From Gammaproteobacteria bacterium (lineage in GTDB: Bacteria > Pseudomonadota > Gammaproteobacteria > UBA6429 > Thiohalophilaceae), in the NCBI GenBank assembly GCA_026196045.1, contig JAPHRJ010000015.1, positions 1-41,577 of the forward strand: a DNA stretch of 41,577 bases, written 5' to 3'. A model generated the notes under the pieces. That model searched no databases, was not told where the DNA came from, and was given only the letters and a program-made list of their open reading frames with translations. Shown in pieces: positions 33,940 through 41,577 of the stretch (position 1 is its first letter; each line of letters starts with the position of its first letter). A program made the position numbers and the translations under genes.

Positions 33940-35276
33940 ACTCACTGGCGCAGCGACTTCATATTGGGCTGGGTTTGAGTATGGTTCTGTTGCTGGGGTT
34001 GATTGGCTGGCTGATCTACGATCAAAATCAACGACTGGTCGATGACTTTGTTGTTTCACGTCTGGAACACGATGGCGAAGGTTTGCTGGCCGCGCTGCAA
34101 TTCGATGCTGAGGGTAAAGCCTCACTGATTAAAGATTCAATTTCGACCATCTATCATCAGCCGCTATCGGGTCATTACTTTTTACTGGTAACTGAAAAAG
34201 ATGAAGTATTGCGTTCACGCTCACTCTGGGATGCTGAACTAAGCCGCGTAAAACTTGCTCCCGGTGAACAGCGGATAGATCACATCATCGGCCCTTCTGA
34301 GCAATCGTTATTACTTTGGGCAGCTGGTTATCGTAAGGGCAACCAGAACGTCACCATCATGGTGGCCGAAGATCTTTCGATGTTACAAATGCGACTCATG
34401 AAAAATGCGTTGTTACTGCTGGCACTTACCGTTATTTTTCTATTTATTATTTTATATATACAGCGTCGTATTGTGCGTGGCTCATTTGCACCCCTGCGGC
34501 AACTCGGTCATGAGATCGAACAGCTTGAACGGGGGGATATTGACCAGCTTACCGAAGCGGTTCCGCTTGAGGTAAAACCGCTGGTAGTAGAAGTGAATCG
34601 ATTATTAATGGTGATGGCTTGCCGACTTGAGCGTTCGCGCAATGCATTAGGTAATCTTGCTCACGCTTTAAAAGGGCCTCTGAATTTGCTTACTCAATTA
34701 GCGGACCACAACGAAACTCCCGCCACAATTAAACAGGAACTGCATCAACATACCACAGCACTGCAACAACAAATCGAACATGAACTGATACGCGCACGAT
34801 TAGCGGGTTCCGGTAGTGCCGGACAACGCTTTAATCCGGCGGAAGAACTGCCTGCGCTGATTACAGTTCTGCAACGTATCTACCACGACAAACATATCGA
34901 GTTTGATATTCAAGCACCCCAACAAAACCTTAACAACATTGACCGGCACGACTTACTCGAATTATTGGGCAACCTGCTTGATAACGCCACCAAGTGGGCC
35001 AAAGCCCAGGTACGCTGCAGCATCGAACAGACCGATGCGATTTACATTATTGTTGAAGATGATGGCAGTGGTGTTTCTGAAGAAGAGTTAGCCTCGCTCA
35101 CGCAACGTGGGCATCGTATTGATGAATCACTGCCCGGACATGGACTGGGGCTGGCCATTGTTAAGGAAATTGTTGAGCTTTACCACGGCACATTGCAATT
35201 CGACCGTTCGCCTGAACTGGAAGGTCTTCGAGTTCAGGTCAAACTAAACCTTCCCCAGTTCAACGGACATATTTAA
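33936..35276 (+). CDS. Membrane sensor histidine kinase
   Basis: A 446-residue kinase with two membrane helices (about 10-28 and 157-175) bounding a periplasmic sensor of about 125 residues, a HAMP-like linker, the phosphorylated His243 in [12 protein letters not shown], the N box [14 protein letters not shown], and glycine boxes [12 protein letters not shown] and [18 protein letters not shown]. The HAHALKGPL-type box is that of PhoQ/QseC-like kinases. The start is the GTG in GTGA, overlapping the regulator stop. The signal is unknown; the cytochromes and the PepSY protein upstream suggest redox or oxygen input. It ends 7 bases from the convergent dusC remnant. Confidence 0.92.
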   Translation: MNSLAQRLHIGLGLSMVLLLGLIGWLIYDQNQRLVDDFVVSRLEHDGEGLLAALQFDAEGKASLIKDSISTIYHQPLSGHYFLLVTEKDEVLRSRSLWDAELSRVKLAPGEQRIDHIIGPSEQSLLLWAAGYRKGNQNVTIMVAEDLSMLQMRLMKNALLLLALTVIFLFIILYIQRRIVRGSFAPLRQLGHEIEQLERGDIDQLTEAVPLEVKPLVVEVNRLLMVMACRLERSRNALGNLAHALKGPLNLLTQLADHNETPATIKQELHQHTTALQQQIEHELIRARLAGSGSAGQRFNPAEELPALITVLQRIYHDKHIEFDIQAPQQNLNNIDRHDLLELLGNLLDNATKWAKAQVRCSIEQTDAIYIIVEDDGSGVSEEELASLTQRGHRIDESLPGHGLGLAIVKEIVELYHGTLQFDRSPELEGLRVQVKLNLPQFNGHI

Positions 35277-35283
35277 TTAGACT

Positions 35284-36062
35284 TCATTTCTGTAGCGTTA
35301 TAATTTTTACATCCCCATCAATGACAAGCTTAACATCCTCCAGTTTTTTCATCCGTCGAATTTCATTAAAGACCTGTTGTGCCTGTGGGTGATGGCCGCG
35401 TAGCATTTTCAACCACTGTTTGATCCGCATAACTACATATTCATTTGAAAACTCCAGTTCCATTTGTGCGCTAGTGGCCAGTATCAATGAACTAACGACT
35501 GACCAGTCCAGTTGTACGATATCTTCATTATTACGACTCTGTTTTATCTGTTTAGCTAGCAAAGGATTATTGAGAGCACCACGTCCGAGCATGACATCTA
35601 CGCAACCGCTGGCATCTGCGCAACGATAGTAATCATCGATACTGCGGATATCGCCATTGGCAATGAGTGGAATCGTGAGTGCTTCACGCAGCGGGGCCAG
35701 TGCTTCCCAACGAGCGGGTGGAGTATAGCCTTCGATCCTGGTGCGGGCATGTATGGTTAATTCAGATGCTCCTGCACTTTCTACAGCCAGGGCATTATCC
35801 AGTGCCAGACTATCATCTTTATAACCGAGTCGAATCTTGGCCGTGACCGGTGTGCTGGCATCAACTGCCTTGCGCACGGCAGCGACAATGTTATATACAC
35901 GTTCAGGCTCCTGTAACAACACGGAACCGCCCATCTTACGGTTAACGAACTTAGATGGACATCCGAAGTTGATATCTATGGCAGGAGCACCAAGTTGTGC
36001 GGCTACCTGTGCATTTTCTGCCATCATCCCGGGATCACCACTGGGGCGAGCATGATTTTCAT
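35284..36062 (-). pseudogene. dusC: tRNA-dihydrouridine synthase DusC with internal deletion and frameshift
   Basis: The intact part, from MMAENAQVAAQLGAPAID at 36027, holds the catalytic cysteine in NFGCPSKFVNRKMGGSVL, the HARTR segment and IANGDIRSI of a Dus TIM barrel. Full DusC proteins have about 70-80 more N-terminal residues, including the FMN-binding APMEG loop. On the same strand, in another frame, ATGAAAATCATGCTCGCCCC at 36062 encodes MKIMLAP, the normal DusC start, and breaks off. It then joins in the shifted frame to SGDPGMMAEN. So about 60 or more codons are missing and the frame changes at the junction near 36041. The enzyme should be inactive, unless this is an assembly error. 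Confidence 0.78.
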
Positions 36063-36280
36063 TGTGGAGGGAATGGGGTCCTGGTAAATAGCGATATCTT
36101 TTTTATTCCAGTCTGTCATATTTGTGATTTATGACTTAAGCATTTTAAATTAGTAGGTTTACAAAATATAGTCATCTATACATTAAGCGATTACTAAACT
36201 ATTGAAATCGCAGTACAAATAGAGTGTCAAAAGCTATGCACCAGTGGGTCAGTTACTATTCCAGGACATGAATAATTACA

Positions 36281-36300
36281 TGGTTGTCACTTGACAACCA
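36281..36300. promoter_or_regulatory. Operator-like palindrome of the HicA-like/HTH pair
   Basis: TGGTTGTCA and TGACAACCA are perfect 9-bp arms separated by two bases. The right arm overlaps the -35 box, an ideal place for autorepression by the HTH protein of the operon. Confidence 0.7.
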
Positions 36301-36319
36301 ATATTTGCACTTCTATTAT
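36291..36319 (+). promoter_or_regulatory. Strong sigma-70 promoter of the HicA-like/HTH pair
   Basis: TTGACA at 36291-36296 (consensus) and TATTAT at 36314-36319 (5 of 6) with 17 bases between. The start site would lie near 36326, about 16 bases before the first ATG. Confidence 0.75.
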
Positions 36320-36341
36320 GTTTAATTATTAAGGCAGGGAT

Positions 36342-36611
36342 ATGTCGAGAAAAAAGCATTCAAAACAGGACGTTGAAAATGCACTTCAATATGCTGAAGA
36401 GAACGGGTGGCGTATTGAGGTTGGTGGTTCACATGCTTGGGGTAAGATGTACTGCCCTTATAATGACAGTGGTTGTCGATGTGGTGAGTTCTGTATTACT
36501 TCTATATGGAGTACGCCCAGAAATGCAGGTAATCATGCTAAACAAATTCGCCGAGTTGTTGATCATTGTATCGGTGACTATTATGAAAATGAGAATGAAA
36601 ATGAGAATTGA
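36342..36611 (+). CDS. HicA-like putative toxin
   Basis: An 89-residue protein whose layout follows HicA mRNA interferases: helix (KQDVENALQYAEENGW), strand with the glycine-serine-histidine of the active site (EVGGSHAWGKMYCP), strands, a TP turn, then a basic helix (NAGNHAKQIRRVVDHC). His30 in GGSH would be the catalytic residue. Unlike typical HicA, it carries a four-cysteine cluster between the strands (YCPYNDSGCRCGEFC), possibly a zinc site. It ends in an ENENENEN run from a GAAAAT/GAGAAT microsatellite. A GCAGGGA ribosome binding site precedes the ATG. Toxicity is inferred from fold and neighbourhood only. Confidence 0.65.
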   Translation: MSRKKHSKQDVENALQYAEENGWRIEVGGSHAWGKMYCPYNDSGCRCGEFCITSIWSTPRNAGNHAKQIRRVVDHCIGDYYENENENEN

Positions 36612-36614
36612 ATG

Positions 36615-37142
36615 ATGGCGGAATATGAATTTACACTGAAGTTCATGCTTCAAGATGCCTCCATTGATCCAGATACTTATATCGAGAGATTAGGTGCGGA
36701 GGGGTGTGATGATGCTTTGGTGGGTATTGGTCAGAATGGACGTATTGCTATGACTTTTATCCGTGAGGCTTCATCTGCTTATAATGCGATTTCAAGTGCA
36801 ATACGTGATATTAAACGTGTTATACCTGATGCCAAACTCATTGAGGCGACACCGGATCTAGTTGGTTTAACAGATGTTGCTGAGTTACTTGGTTTTTCAC
36901 GACAGAATATGCGCAAGTTGATGCTCGGCAGTGGTGGGACTTTTCCTGCACCTCTTCATGATGGTAAGCCTGCTATCTGGCACCTTTCAAAAGTATTGGT
37001 ATGGCTAAAAGCTCGCAATACGTATCAATTTGATGACGCCTTACTGGAAGTATCAAATACCAATATGCAATTAAATATCGTAAAGGAAATTAATGAAGTC
37101 GATCCCGTTTTACAGGATGATATACGTTCATTGATTATTTGA
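36615..37142 (+). CDS. HTH protein, putative antitoxin of the HicA-like toxin
   Basis: A 175-residue protein. Residues 1-80 look like an alpha/beta domain (strand YEFTLKFML, helix, strand pair with DDALVGIG, helix SSAYNAISSAIRDIKRV, strand). Residues 85-145 contain an AlpA/MerR-like helix-turn-helix (LTDVAELLGFSRQNMRKLM) followed by an FPAPLHDGKPAIWHLSKVLVWL segment. A short helical tail follows. Gene order toxin then DNA-binding antitoxin, the 3-base gap, and the palindrome at the promoter are those of an autoregulated HicAB-type module, though the N-terminal domain is not obviously HicB. An ATG one codon earlier (36612) is equally possible. Confidence 0.65.
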   Translation: MAEYEFTLKFMLQDASIDPDTYIERLGAEGCDDALVGIGQNGRIAMTFIREASSAYNAISSAIRDIKRVIPDAKLIEATPDLVGLTDVAELLGFSRQNMRKLMLGSGGTFPAPLHDGKPAIWHLSKVLVWLKARNTYQFDDALLEVSNTNMQLNIVKEINEVDPVLQDDIRSLII

Positions 37143-37229
37143 TTTTTAATTTGGAGTGTTGCCACGTAAATAACACTAACTTATTCTTCATTTAAGTATG
37201 TACCCTTAAAATTAACTCCTGGATGATTT

Positions 37230-39485
37230 TTAAATTCCTTTTCTATATTGTGTATTGGTTGAGGGATAAATGCTTTGGTTAAGTTTTTGTATTGAATCTG
37301 GATCGTCATTAAGAAGATTTCCGAAAAGACTCACCAGTTTGGCTTTGTCGACGTCAATATTAGTTGACGTTTTAATATCTCTTAAATCAATAAAAAAGTT
37401 ATCGAAAATATTTGGTACATCCGTAACAATATCGGTGTTTAAAAAGTTACTTTCATTATAAACATGATGATAGCCACCCTTTTCTTTATCGATGAAGTAG
37501 GAAACATTGTTTAAATTGGTGATGGACGATGATCTTTCACATCGTTGAATGCATTTTTCATCGACGATATTCTTCTTACAGCCCGTGACCTGATGGAACA
37601 TACAGACGCGGCTGGTCATCAATACAATCGGATGGGAGATACTGTAAATGAGTTTGAAATTATCGGGTTTTTTAATGCCTTTTATTTGAATTTTATTGAT
37701 TTCATTCGAAATAAATGCGCCTTCACAGTTGAAGTTTTCTTTTAAACATAACAGGCTAAATGAATTTACCAGATTCATATAGGGGCCAGCTGTCCAGGCG
37801 ATGCCTTTTTTGTAGGCGGTAAACGCGACTCCGGTATTATTGGTAACAATGCGTACTGGCTGAACCTGTTCAAGAAACTCAACGGCGGCGTGGTAGTCTT
37901 CACTGAGCAGAACCGCTGGGAACCAGGGAATTAAACGTTGGTTATGGGTAAAAAGTTCGATGAACTCAGCAAGCCGGTGTTGGAAACTATCTGGTAGTTG
38001 AAAATAGATCTCCGCTGAAGTGGTATCGCAAAGAGGCAGATCTTCCTGGGAAGAAATTAACAGGGACAGTGCAGGGGAGAGACTTTCGTTTGTTTTTTTC
38101 TTTAGCTTTGGGACATTAACCGGGTTATACGTCTCTCTTGAGCCTTTCAATATGAATAGTATTTTATTCTTTAATAGAGTGAGTTCTTTAAATGGAATAA
38201 ACAGATTGTTGGGTAGCTTGTCCAGATTTACGTATTCGATAAAATATTCTGTCTCATTTAATGCTTTAAATCGATTTAACACTAGCGCCTGATCGATACA
38301 GTTATTATCTACATTGATGAGTTTGATTCCTGATTGAACATCAAAGTCTGTTTCCGGTGTTTTAATCGAGACGGTTAATGCTGCACCTGATTCCCCGGAA
38401 AGGCTAATGGTTAAAGGAGCCTTCTCAATACTGATCTGTTCAATCTGGTCTTGAATATTGGTGATGATTTCTGTTTTTTGATCAAACACAACTCTTTTCG
38501 CTGTTGCTAAATGTTCATCCGTTGTTCCGCCTTCAATTTTAGAAAATTGTTGTGCATGATGAATTGCTGAGTGGTCGCGAGGATTATCAATAAAGACGGC
38601 TTTACTGATATTTCCCTTTAAAAAGGAGTTTGAAAAGTCCCGGTTGAATACCTTACGCAGATCATTATTGTCATGTTTTATTGTGTTTTGTTCATAAAAA
38701 CGATTGAGTTGTTTTCTCCATGTGTCAACCACCGTGTAGACGTAGTGATATTTTTTTATACGGCCTTCGATCTTAACGGAATCAACTCCAGCATTATAGA
38801 GAACCCCAAGATCTGAGTAGGCTGAGTTATCTTTAATATTCAGGGGGAAATCTTTACCTTCTGACGTTGTTAGATATTGATCTCGACAGGGCTGACTGCA
38901 TTGGCCTCGATTACCAGAGTTGCCACCCTGAACCGAGCTCATATAACACAGGCCTGAAAATGAGATGCAATTGGAGCCATGTACAAAGACTTCGGTTAAT
39001 ACATCATGTTCATGACTTACTGCCGTTAATGTGGTGATTTCATCCAGGTTTAACTCTCTGGACAGATTAACGCGGGTTGCTCCCAGTTGGCTTAAAAATT
39101 TTATCTGACCTTCGTTATGTGTTGTAAGCTGGGTTGAGGCATGGATTTTAAGTGTGGGGAAATATTTATTGAGCAGATAAAATACGCCCAGGTCCTGAAT
39201 GATGATGCCATCAAGTGAAGTATTAACGAGTTTATTCAGTAAGGTGAAAAGGGCGGGAATTTCACTTTCGACGATGATGATATTCAGGGTTAGAAAGACC
39301 TCGCAATTATGCGTGTGCGCGAGCCTTAAGATACCATTTAGATCGTCAAAGGTGATGTTTATTGCCCGGTTCCGGGCATTAAACCTGTCCAGGCCACAAT
39401 AGACGGCATTTGCACCGGCCAGGATGGCCGCTTTTATCGAGTCAATATCGCCGCCGGGAGCCAGTAATTCAATTTCTTTTTTCAT
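37230..39485 (-). CDS. rlhA: U32 family protein, RlhA-like
   Basis: A 751-residue protein of the U32 family. The N-terminus ELLAPGGDIDSIKAAILAGANAVYCGLD and the iron-sulfur cysteines C173, C180, C196 and C200 match the group containing RlhA, which hydroxylates C2501 of 23S rRNA with prephenate as donor, and TrhP. The length and the second cysteine set (C628, C636, C645, C649) suit the long RlhA-like branch; E. coli RlhA is about 650 residues, so about 100 residues are extra, mostly at the C-terminal end. RlhA rather than another large U32 protein is a fair but not certain choice. A TATAAT lies 7 bases before the ATG, so the mRNA may be leaderless. Confidence 0.78.
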   Translation of the reverse strand: MKKEIELLAPGGDIDSIKAAILAGANAVYCGLDRFNARNRAINITFDDLNGILRLAHTHNCEVFLTLNIIIVESEIPALFTLLNKLVNTSLDGIIIQDLGVFYLLNKYFPTLKIHASTQLTTHNEGQIKFLSQLGATRVNLSRELNLDEITTLTAVSHEHDVLTEVFVHGSNCISFSGLCYMSSVQGGNSGNRGQCSQPCRDQYLTTSEGKDFPLNIKDNSAYSDLGVLYNAGVDSVKIEGRIKKYHYVYTVVDTWRKQLNRFYEQNTIKHDNNDLRKVFNRDFSNSFLKGNISKAVFIDNPRDHSAIHHAQQFSKIEGGTTDEHLATAKRVVFDQKTEIITNIQDQIEQISIEKAPLTISLSGESGAALTVSIKTPETDFDVQSGIKLINVDNNCIDQALVLNRFKALNETEYFIEYVNLDKLPNNLFIPFKELTLLKNKILFILKGSRETYNPVNVPKLKKKTNESLSPALSLLISSQEDLPLCDTTSAEIYFQLPDSFQHRLAEFIELFTHNQRLIPWFPAVLLSEDYHAAVEFLEQVQPVRIVTNNTGVAFTAYKKGIAWTAGPYMNLVNSFSLLCLKENFNCEGAFISNEINKIQIKGIKKPDNFKLIYSISHPIVLMTSRVCMFHQVTGCKKNIVDEKCIQRCERSSSITNLNNVSYFIDKEKGGYHHVYNESNFLNTDIVTDVPNIFDNFFIDLRDIKTSTNIDVDKAKLVSLFGNLLNDDPDSIQKLNQSIYPSTNTQYRKGI

Positions 39486-39492
39486 GGCGCGG

Positions 39493-39521
39493 ATTATACG
39501 TGCTTATCTTTGCTGTTATAA
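39493..39521 (-). promoter_or_regulatory. Promoter of the U32 gene
   Basis: Minus-strand TATAAT at 39498-39493, with TTATAA 17 bases further upstream as a weak -35 box. Initiation 7-8 bases after the -10 box falls on the ATG at 39485. No ribosome binding site exists, so a leaderless transcript is likely. Confidence 0.5.
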
Positions 39522-39560
39522 AGGTAGATTTGCCGGGATGACGGGCTTGAATCAAGCAAG

Positions 39561-40232
39561 CTAAAACGGACAGGGGCTAACGCCATTCATCCTTTCACCA
39601 GTGACCGGGTGGTCAAATTCAATCTGAGTGGCGTGCAACATTAATCGTTTAGCCATAAAAAAGGCTTCATCCGTGGCGTATAGATCACAGCCTAAAATGG
39701 GATGGCCTATTTCGTTGCTGTGTATACGTAATTGATGAGTGCGACCGGTGATGGGAGTAAATGCCACTCTGGTTGATACCGGTTCCTGTACTCGTTCAAT
39801 AACCCTGTATTGGGTTATGGCCTGTTTCCCCGTTTCATAACATGTTTTTAGCAATGGGAAATTGGTTTTATCTTTCGCGACAGGAATATCAATACAACCT
39901 TCATCATGCGCCAGATGTCCATGCAGGATAGCGGTATAGGTTTTAACAACATGATGTGCCTGAAACTGTTTACCAATATGTCCGTTGATCTCTTTATTCA
40001 ACGCCACAATTAAAATTCCTGAAGTGCCGAAATCAAGGCGATGAATCATCGTGGCGGTCGGAAATTTTTTGACTAATCGATAGTGTACCGAGTCCTTGTT
40101 GAGAGGGTGTTTCCCCGATAGCGTCAAGAGTGTGCTGGGTTTATTGATTAACAGCAGATATGCATCCTGGAAAAGGATCTCTATGTCCTGGTGACAGACT
40201 GGAACAATAAACGGGTCTGCTTGAAGTTGCAT
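39561..40232 (-). CDS. rluA: RluA-family pseudouridine synthase
   Basis: A 223-residue enzyme with the catalytic aspartate D67 in IHRLDFGTSGILIVA, then KTYTAILHGHL and the RTHQLRIHSNEIGHPILGCDLYA motif of RluA-type synthases. Length and layout resemble E. coli RluA, which makes pseudouridine at 746 in 23S rRNA and 32 in some tRNAs. Other members of the family (TruC, RluC/D) are longer or differ, so RluA is the best guess but the target is not proven. No S4 domain is present. The ATG has no clear ribosome binding site. Confidence 0.85.
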   Translation of the reverse strand: MQLQADPFIVPVCHQDIEILFQDAYLLLINKPSTLLTLSGKHPLNKDSVHYRLVKKFPTATMIHRLDFGTSGILIVALNKEINGHIGKQFQAHHVVKTYTAILHGHLAHDEGCIDIPVAKDKTNFPLLKTCYETGKQAITQYRVIERVQEPVSTRVAFTPITGRTHQLRIHSNEIGHPILGCDLYATDEAFFMAKRLMLHATQIEFDHPVTGERMNGVSPCPF

Positions 40233-40426
40233 TATGCATATGACTATTTAATAGAATGGAAATGGAATATTAGCACAATAAGATGCTGGTCATTTGGGGG
40301 CTGAACTGGAAATAAGAGGGCAGACCAATTGAAAAACCAGTACAGAACTCAGTTTCTTCTAAAAGTAGCTCTGGGCTCTCATATCATTAAAGCGAGTAAC
40401 AATAACAGTGCTACTATCAAGTGATT

Positions 40427-40443
40427 AGGCTATCTCATAGCCT
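40427..40443. other. Small hairpin
   Basis: A 6-bp stem AGGCTA / TAGCCT with a 5-base loop, followed by only two T residues. Too weak to call a terminator with confidence. Confidence 0.35.
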
Positions 40444-40477
40444 TTCCAGCTTCTCCTCATTTATTTCAGGTTTTTAC

Positions 40478-40504
40478 TAAAGCCCGCCAAGTTTGAGCCG
40501 TAAT
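40478..40504 (+). promoter_or_regulatory. Sigma-28 (FliA)-like promoter
   Basis: TAAA, exactly 15 bases, then GCCGTAAT. The consensus for flagellar/chemotaxis promoters is TAAA-N15-GCCGATAA. The core TAAA, spacing and GCCG agree. It lies about 100 bases before a chemotaxis receptor gene, the expected target. Confidence 0.6.
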
Positions 40505-40604
40505 ACTAATAAGATTGTGTCTCAGTCGTAGTAAGGCTGGCTTTAATAACCTTAATAAAAATAGCATTTAGCCATATCGCTCTAGTTAAAAAGGAAAAAT
40601 AAAA

Positions 40605-41577
40605 ATGAGATTGACTGTTAAAAATAAGTTGTTGCTAGGATTTGGTAGCGTCCTGGTAGTTGTTTTTTTAATTTCGATGAATACCTATTACCGGATAGTA
40701 CAGACAACAGAAATTCAGGATCGTGTGATTCATCTTCGTCAACCGACTGTAATGGCGGGAATGAATTTAGCTGATGGGGTGCATTTATCATTGGCTGGAT
40801 TGCGCGGTTATATGATTCTAGGTGGCGATCCTAAAAATGCTGAGATCTTTAAAAATGAACGAGCAAATGGCTGGCAGAAAATAGATAGTGCCCTGGCCGA
40901 ATTTGATGAGTTTGCAAAAAACTGGACGGCACCTGCTAATGTAGAACGGTTGCATGAAATGGAAGCCCTGATTGAGGAATTTCGGACTGCGCAGAAAGAA
41001 ATTGAAGCCATTTCTCATACCGATGCCAATATTCCTGCCTATAACATTTTGCTGACAGAAGCAGCTCCACGCGTATCAAAGATCAATGCGGCGATTACAA
41101 AATTGATTGATGAAGAAGGCAAATTAGCGGCTACCAATGAACGTAAGCAGTTATTAAAGTTGCTGGCAGATAGTCGGGGTTCATTTGCGATTGGCCTGAC
41201 CAATATTCGTGCTTATCTGCTCTCGGGTAATACCCAGTTCCGCGACAACTTCCTGGCAAAATGGGAAGTTAATGAAGCTCAATTTAAACAAATTGAAAAA
41301 GTTAGTACGTTATTTAACCCAGTACAAAAGCAGGCATGGGACGACTATAGTCGCGTTCGCGCTGAGTTTGCCCCTTATCCGGGCATTATGTTTAAGTCAC
41401 GAGGTAGTAATGAATGGAATAAAGCCAATTACTGGCTAAGTAGCAAGGCCGCACCTAAAGCTAAAAGAATTATGGAAATTTTAGAAGAAATGCGTGTTTC
41501 TCAGGATGAGTTAGCCGCGAATGACATTGTGTCTCTGGAAGAACAGGCAACGATGCTGACTATTATGATGGTGATGG
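40605..41577 (+). CDS. Methyl-accepting chemotaxis protein, N-terminal part
   Basis: Open from the ATG 40605 to the window edge, 324 codons, with no stop. It starts MRLTVKNKLLLGFGSVLVVVFLISM, a cytoplasmic tip and first membrane helix (about 9-25) of a chemoreceptor. A long, almost wholly helical periplasmic sensor of about 285 residues follows, in two repeats that each contain an RGYMILGG- or RAYLLSGN-type turn (LAGLRGYMILGGDPKN and LTNIRAYLLSGNTQFR). That pattern fits a double four-helix-bundle (HBM-like) ligand domain. The second membrane helix seems to begin at the edge (MLTIMMVM). HAMP and signalling domains are outside. The ribosome binding site is AAGGAA. Confidence 0.85.
   Translation, partial: MRLTVKNKLLLGFGSVLVVVFLISMNTYYRIVQTTEIQDRVIHLRQPTVMAGMNLADGVHLSLAGLRGYMILGGDPKNAEIFKNERANGWQKIDSALAEFDEFAKNWTAPANVERLHEMEALIEEFRTAQKEIEAISHTDANIPAYNILLTEAAPRVSKINAAITKLIDEEGKLAATNERKQLLKLLADSRGSFAIGLTNIRAYLLSGNTQFRDNFLAKWEVNEAQFKQIEKVSTLFNPVQKQAWDDYSRVRAEFAPYPGIMFKSRGSNEWNKANYWLSSKAAPKAKRIMEILEEMRVSQDELAANDIVSLEEQATMLTIMMVM

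Larger units (their letters stand above)
40233..40604. other. Intergenic region before the chemotaxis gene
   Basis: About 370 bases without a gene. It contains the start region of rluA on the left, a small hairpin (AGGCTA / TAGCCT, 40427-40443) and a sigma-28-like promoter at 40478-40504. The rest shows no repeat, RNA gene or open frame that I can support. Confidence 0.6.

Noticed and set aside
36024-36119. Separate 31-codon gene before the dusC remnant
   Set aside because: It contains MKIMLAP, the ordinary DusC start, so it is better read as the broken N-terminus of dusC.
37143-37229. Possible terminator between the antitoxin and U32 genes
   Set aside because: I find no stem with a T-run in this short convergent gap.
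1-41577. tRNA, rRNA, CRISPR, riboswitch or insertion sequence
   Set aside because: I looked through the intergenic regions and saw no cloverleaf, regularly spaced repeat array, known riboswitch core or transposase; a covariance-model search would be needed to exclude small RNAs.

Overview
This window reads as chromosomal DNA of a moderately AT-rich gammaproteobacterium. The evidence is a housekeeping set in gammaproteobacterial style: acnA, mnmA-hflD, purT, efpL (yeiP), a contiguous recC-recB-recD operon, recQ, an RluA-type synthase, an RlhA-type U32 protein and a dusC remnant. A probable sulfur globule protein gene and a dense set of c-type cytochromes suggest a sulfur-oxidising relative of the Chromatiales/Thiotrichales. 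That taxonomic placement is inference. I see no rRNA, tRNA, CRISPR array, insertion sequence or prophage.

Layout. 1-6.8 kb: truncated acnA (-), mnmA-hflD (-), a CSWC thioredoxin-fold oxidoreductase (+), two unrecognised small proteins, purT (-), a HIT protein and efpL (+). 6.8-15.5 kb: recCBD with 4-bp overlaps. 15.6-18.2 kb: a DUF1178 protein, then an arsenic operon (arsR, thioredoxin-type arsC, ACR3 efflux pump) behind a promoter that coincides with a perfect palindrome. 18.2-20.8 kb: an ArsR-rhodanese fusion repressor divergent from a sterol-desaturase-family hydroxylase and a VTT/DedA-rhodanese fusion, with an inverted repeat between them. 20.9-27.3 kb: the most unusual block, made of an exported metallo-beta-lactamase-fold protein with a degenerate metal site, an 805-residue fusion of a NapH-like membrane iron-sulfur protein with a GltD-like NAD(P)H/FAD module, a membrane-anchored dihaem cytochrome, an octahaem HAO-family cytochrome and a pentahaem paralogue. 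27.5 kb: a Gly/Tyr/Pro-repeat sulfur-globule-type protein with a strong terminator. 28-31.3 kb: a SpoU-type methyltransferase whose C-terminus runs into a dispersed repeat, and recQ, flanked by three MITE-like repeats, one of which has duplicated the recQ 3' tail. 31.4-35.3 kb: cytochrome b561, a DUF1924/SHP-type cytochrome, a DHC dihaem cytochrome, a PepSY protein and a two-component pair. 35.3-36.1 kb: dusC with an internal deletion. 36.3-37.1 kb: a HicA-like toxin and HTH antitoxin candidate pair behind a strong promoter/operator. 37.2-41.6 kb: a U32 (RlhA-like) protein, a RluA-family synthase, and the start of a methyl-accepting chemotaxis protein behind a sigma-28-like promoter, cut by the window edge.

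How the parts fit. The 20.9-27.3 kb block looks like one transcription unit that could move electrons between an NAD(P)H/FAD site in the cytoplasm and periplasmic multihaem cytochromes of the hydroxylamine-oxidoreductase family. The direction of flow and the substrate are not visible in the sequence. The 31.4-35.3 kb block is a second cytochrome chain with its own sensor. The two rhodanese fusions and their shared operator-like repeat suggest a small sulfane-sulfur-responsive unit next to the arsenic operon.
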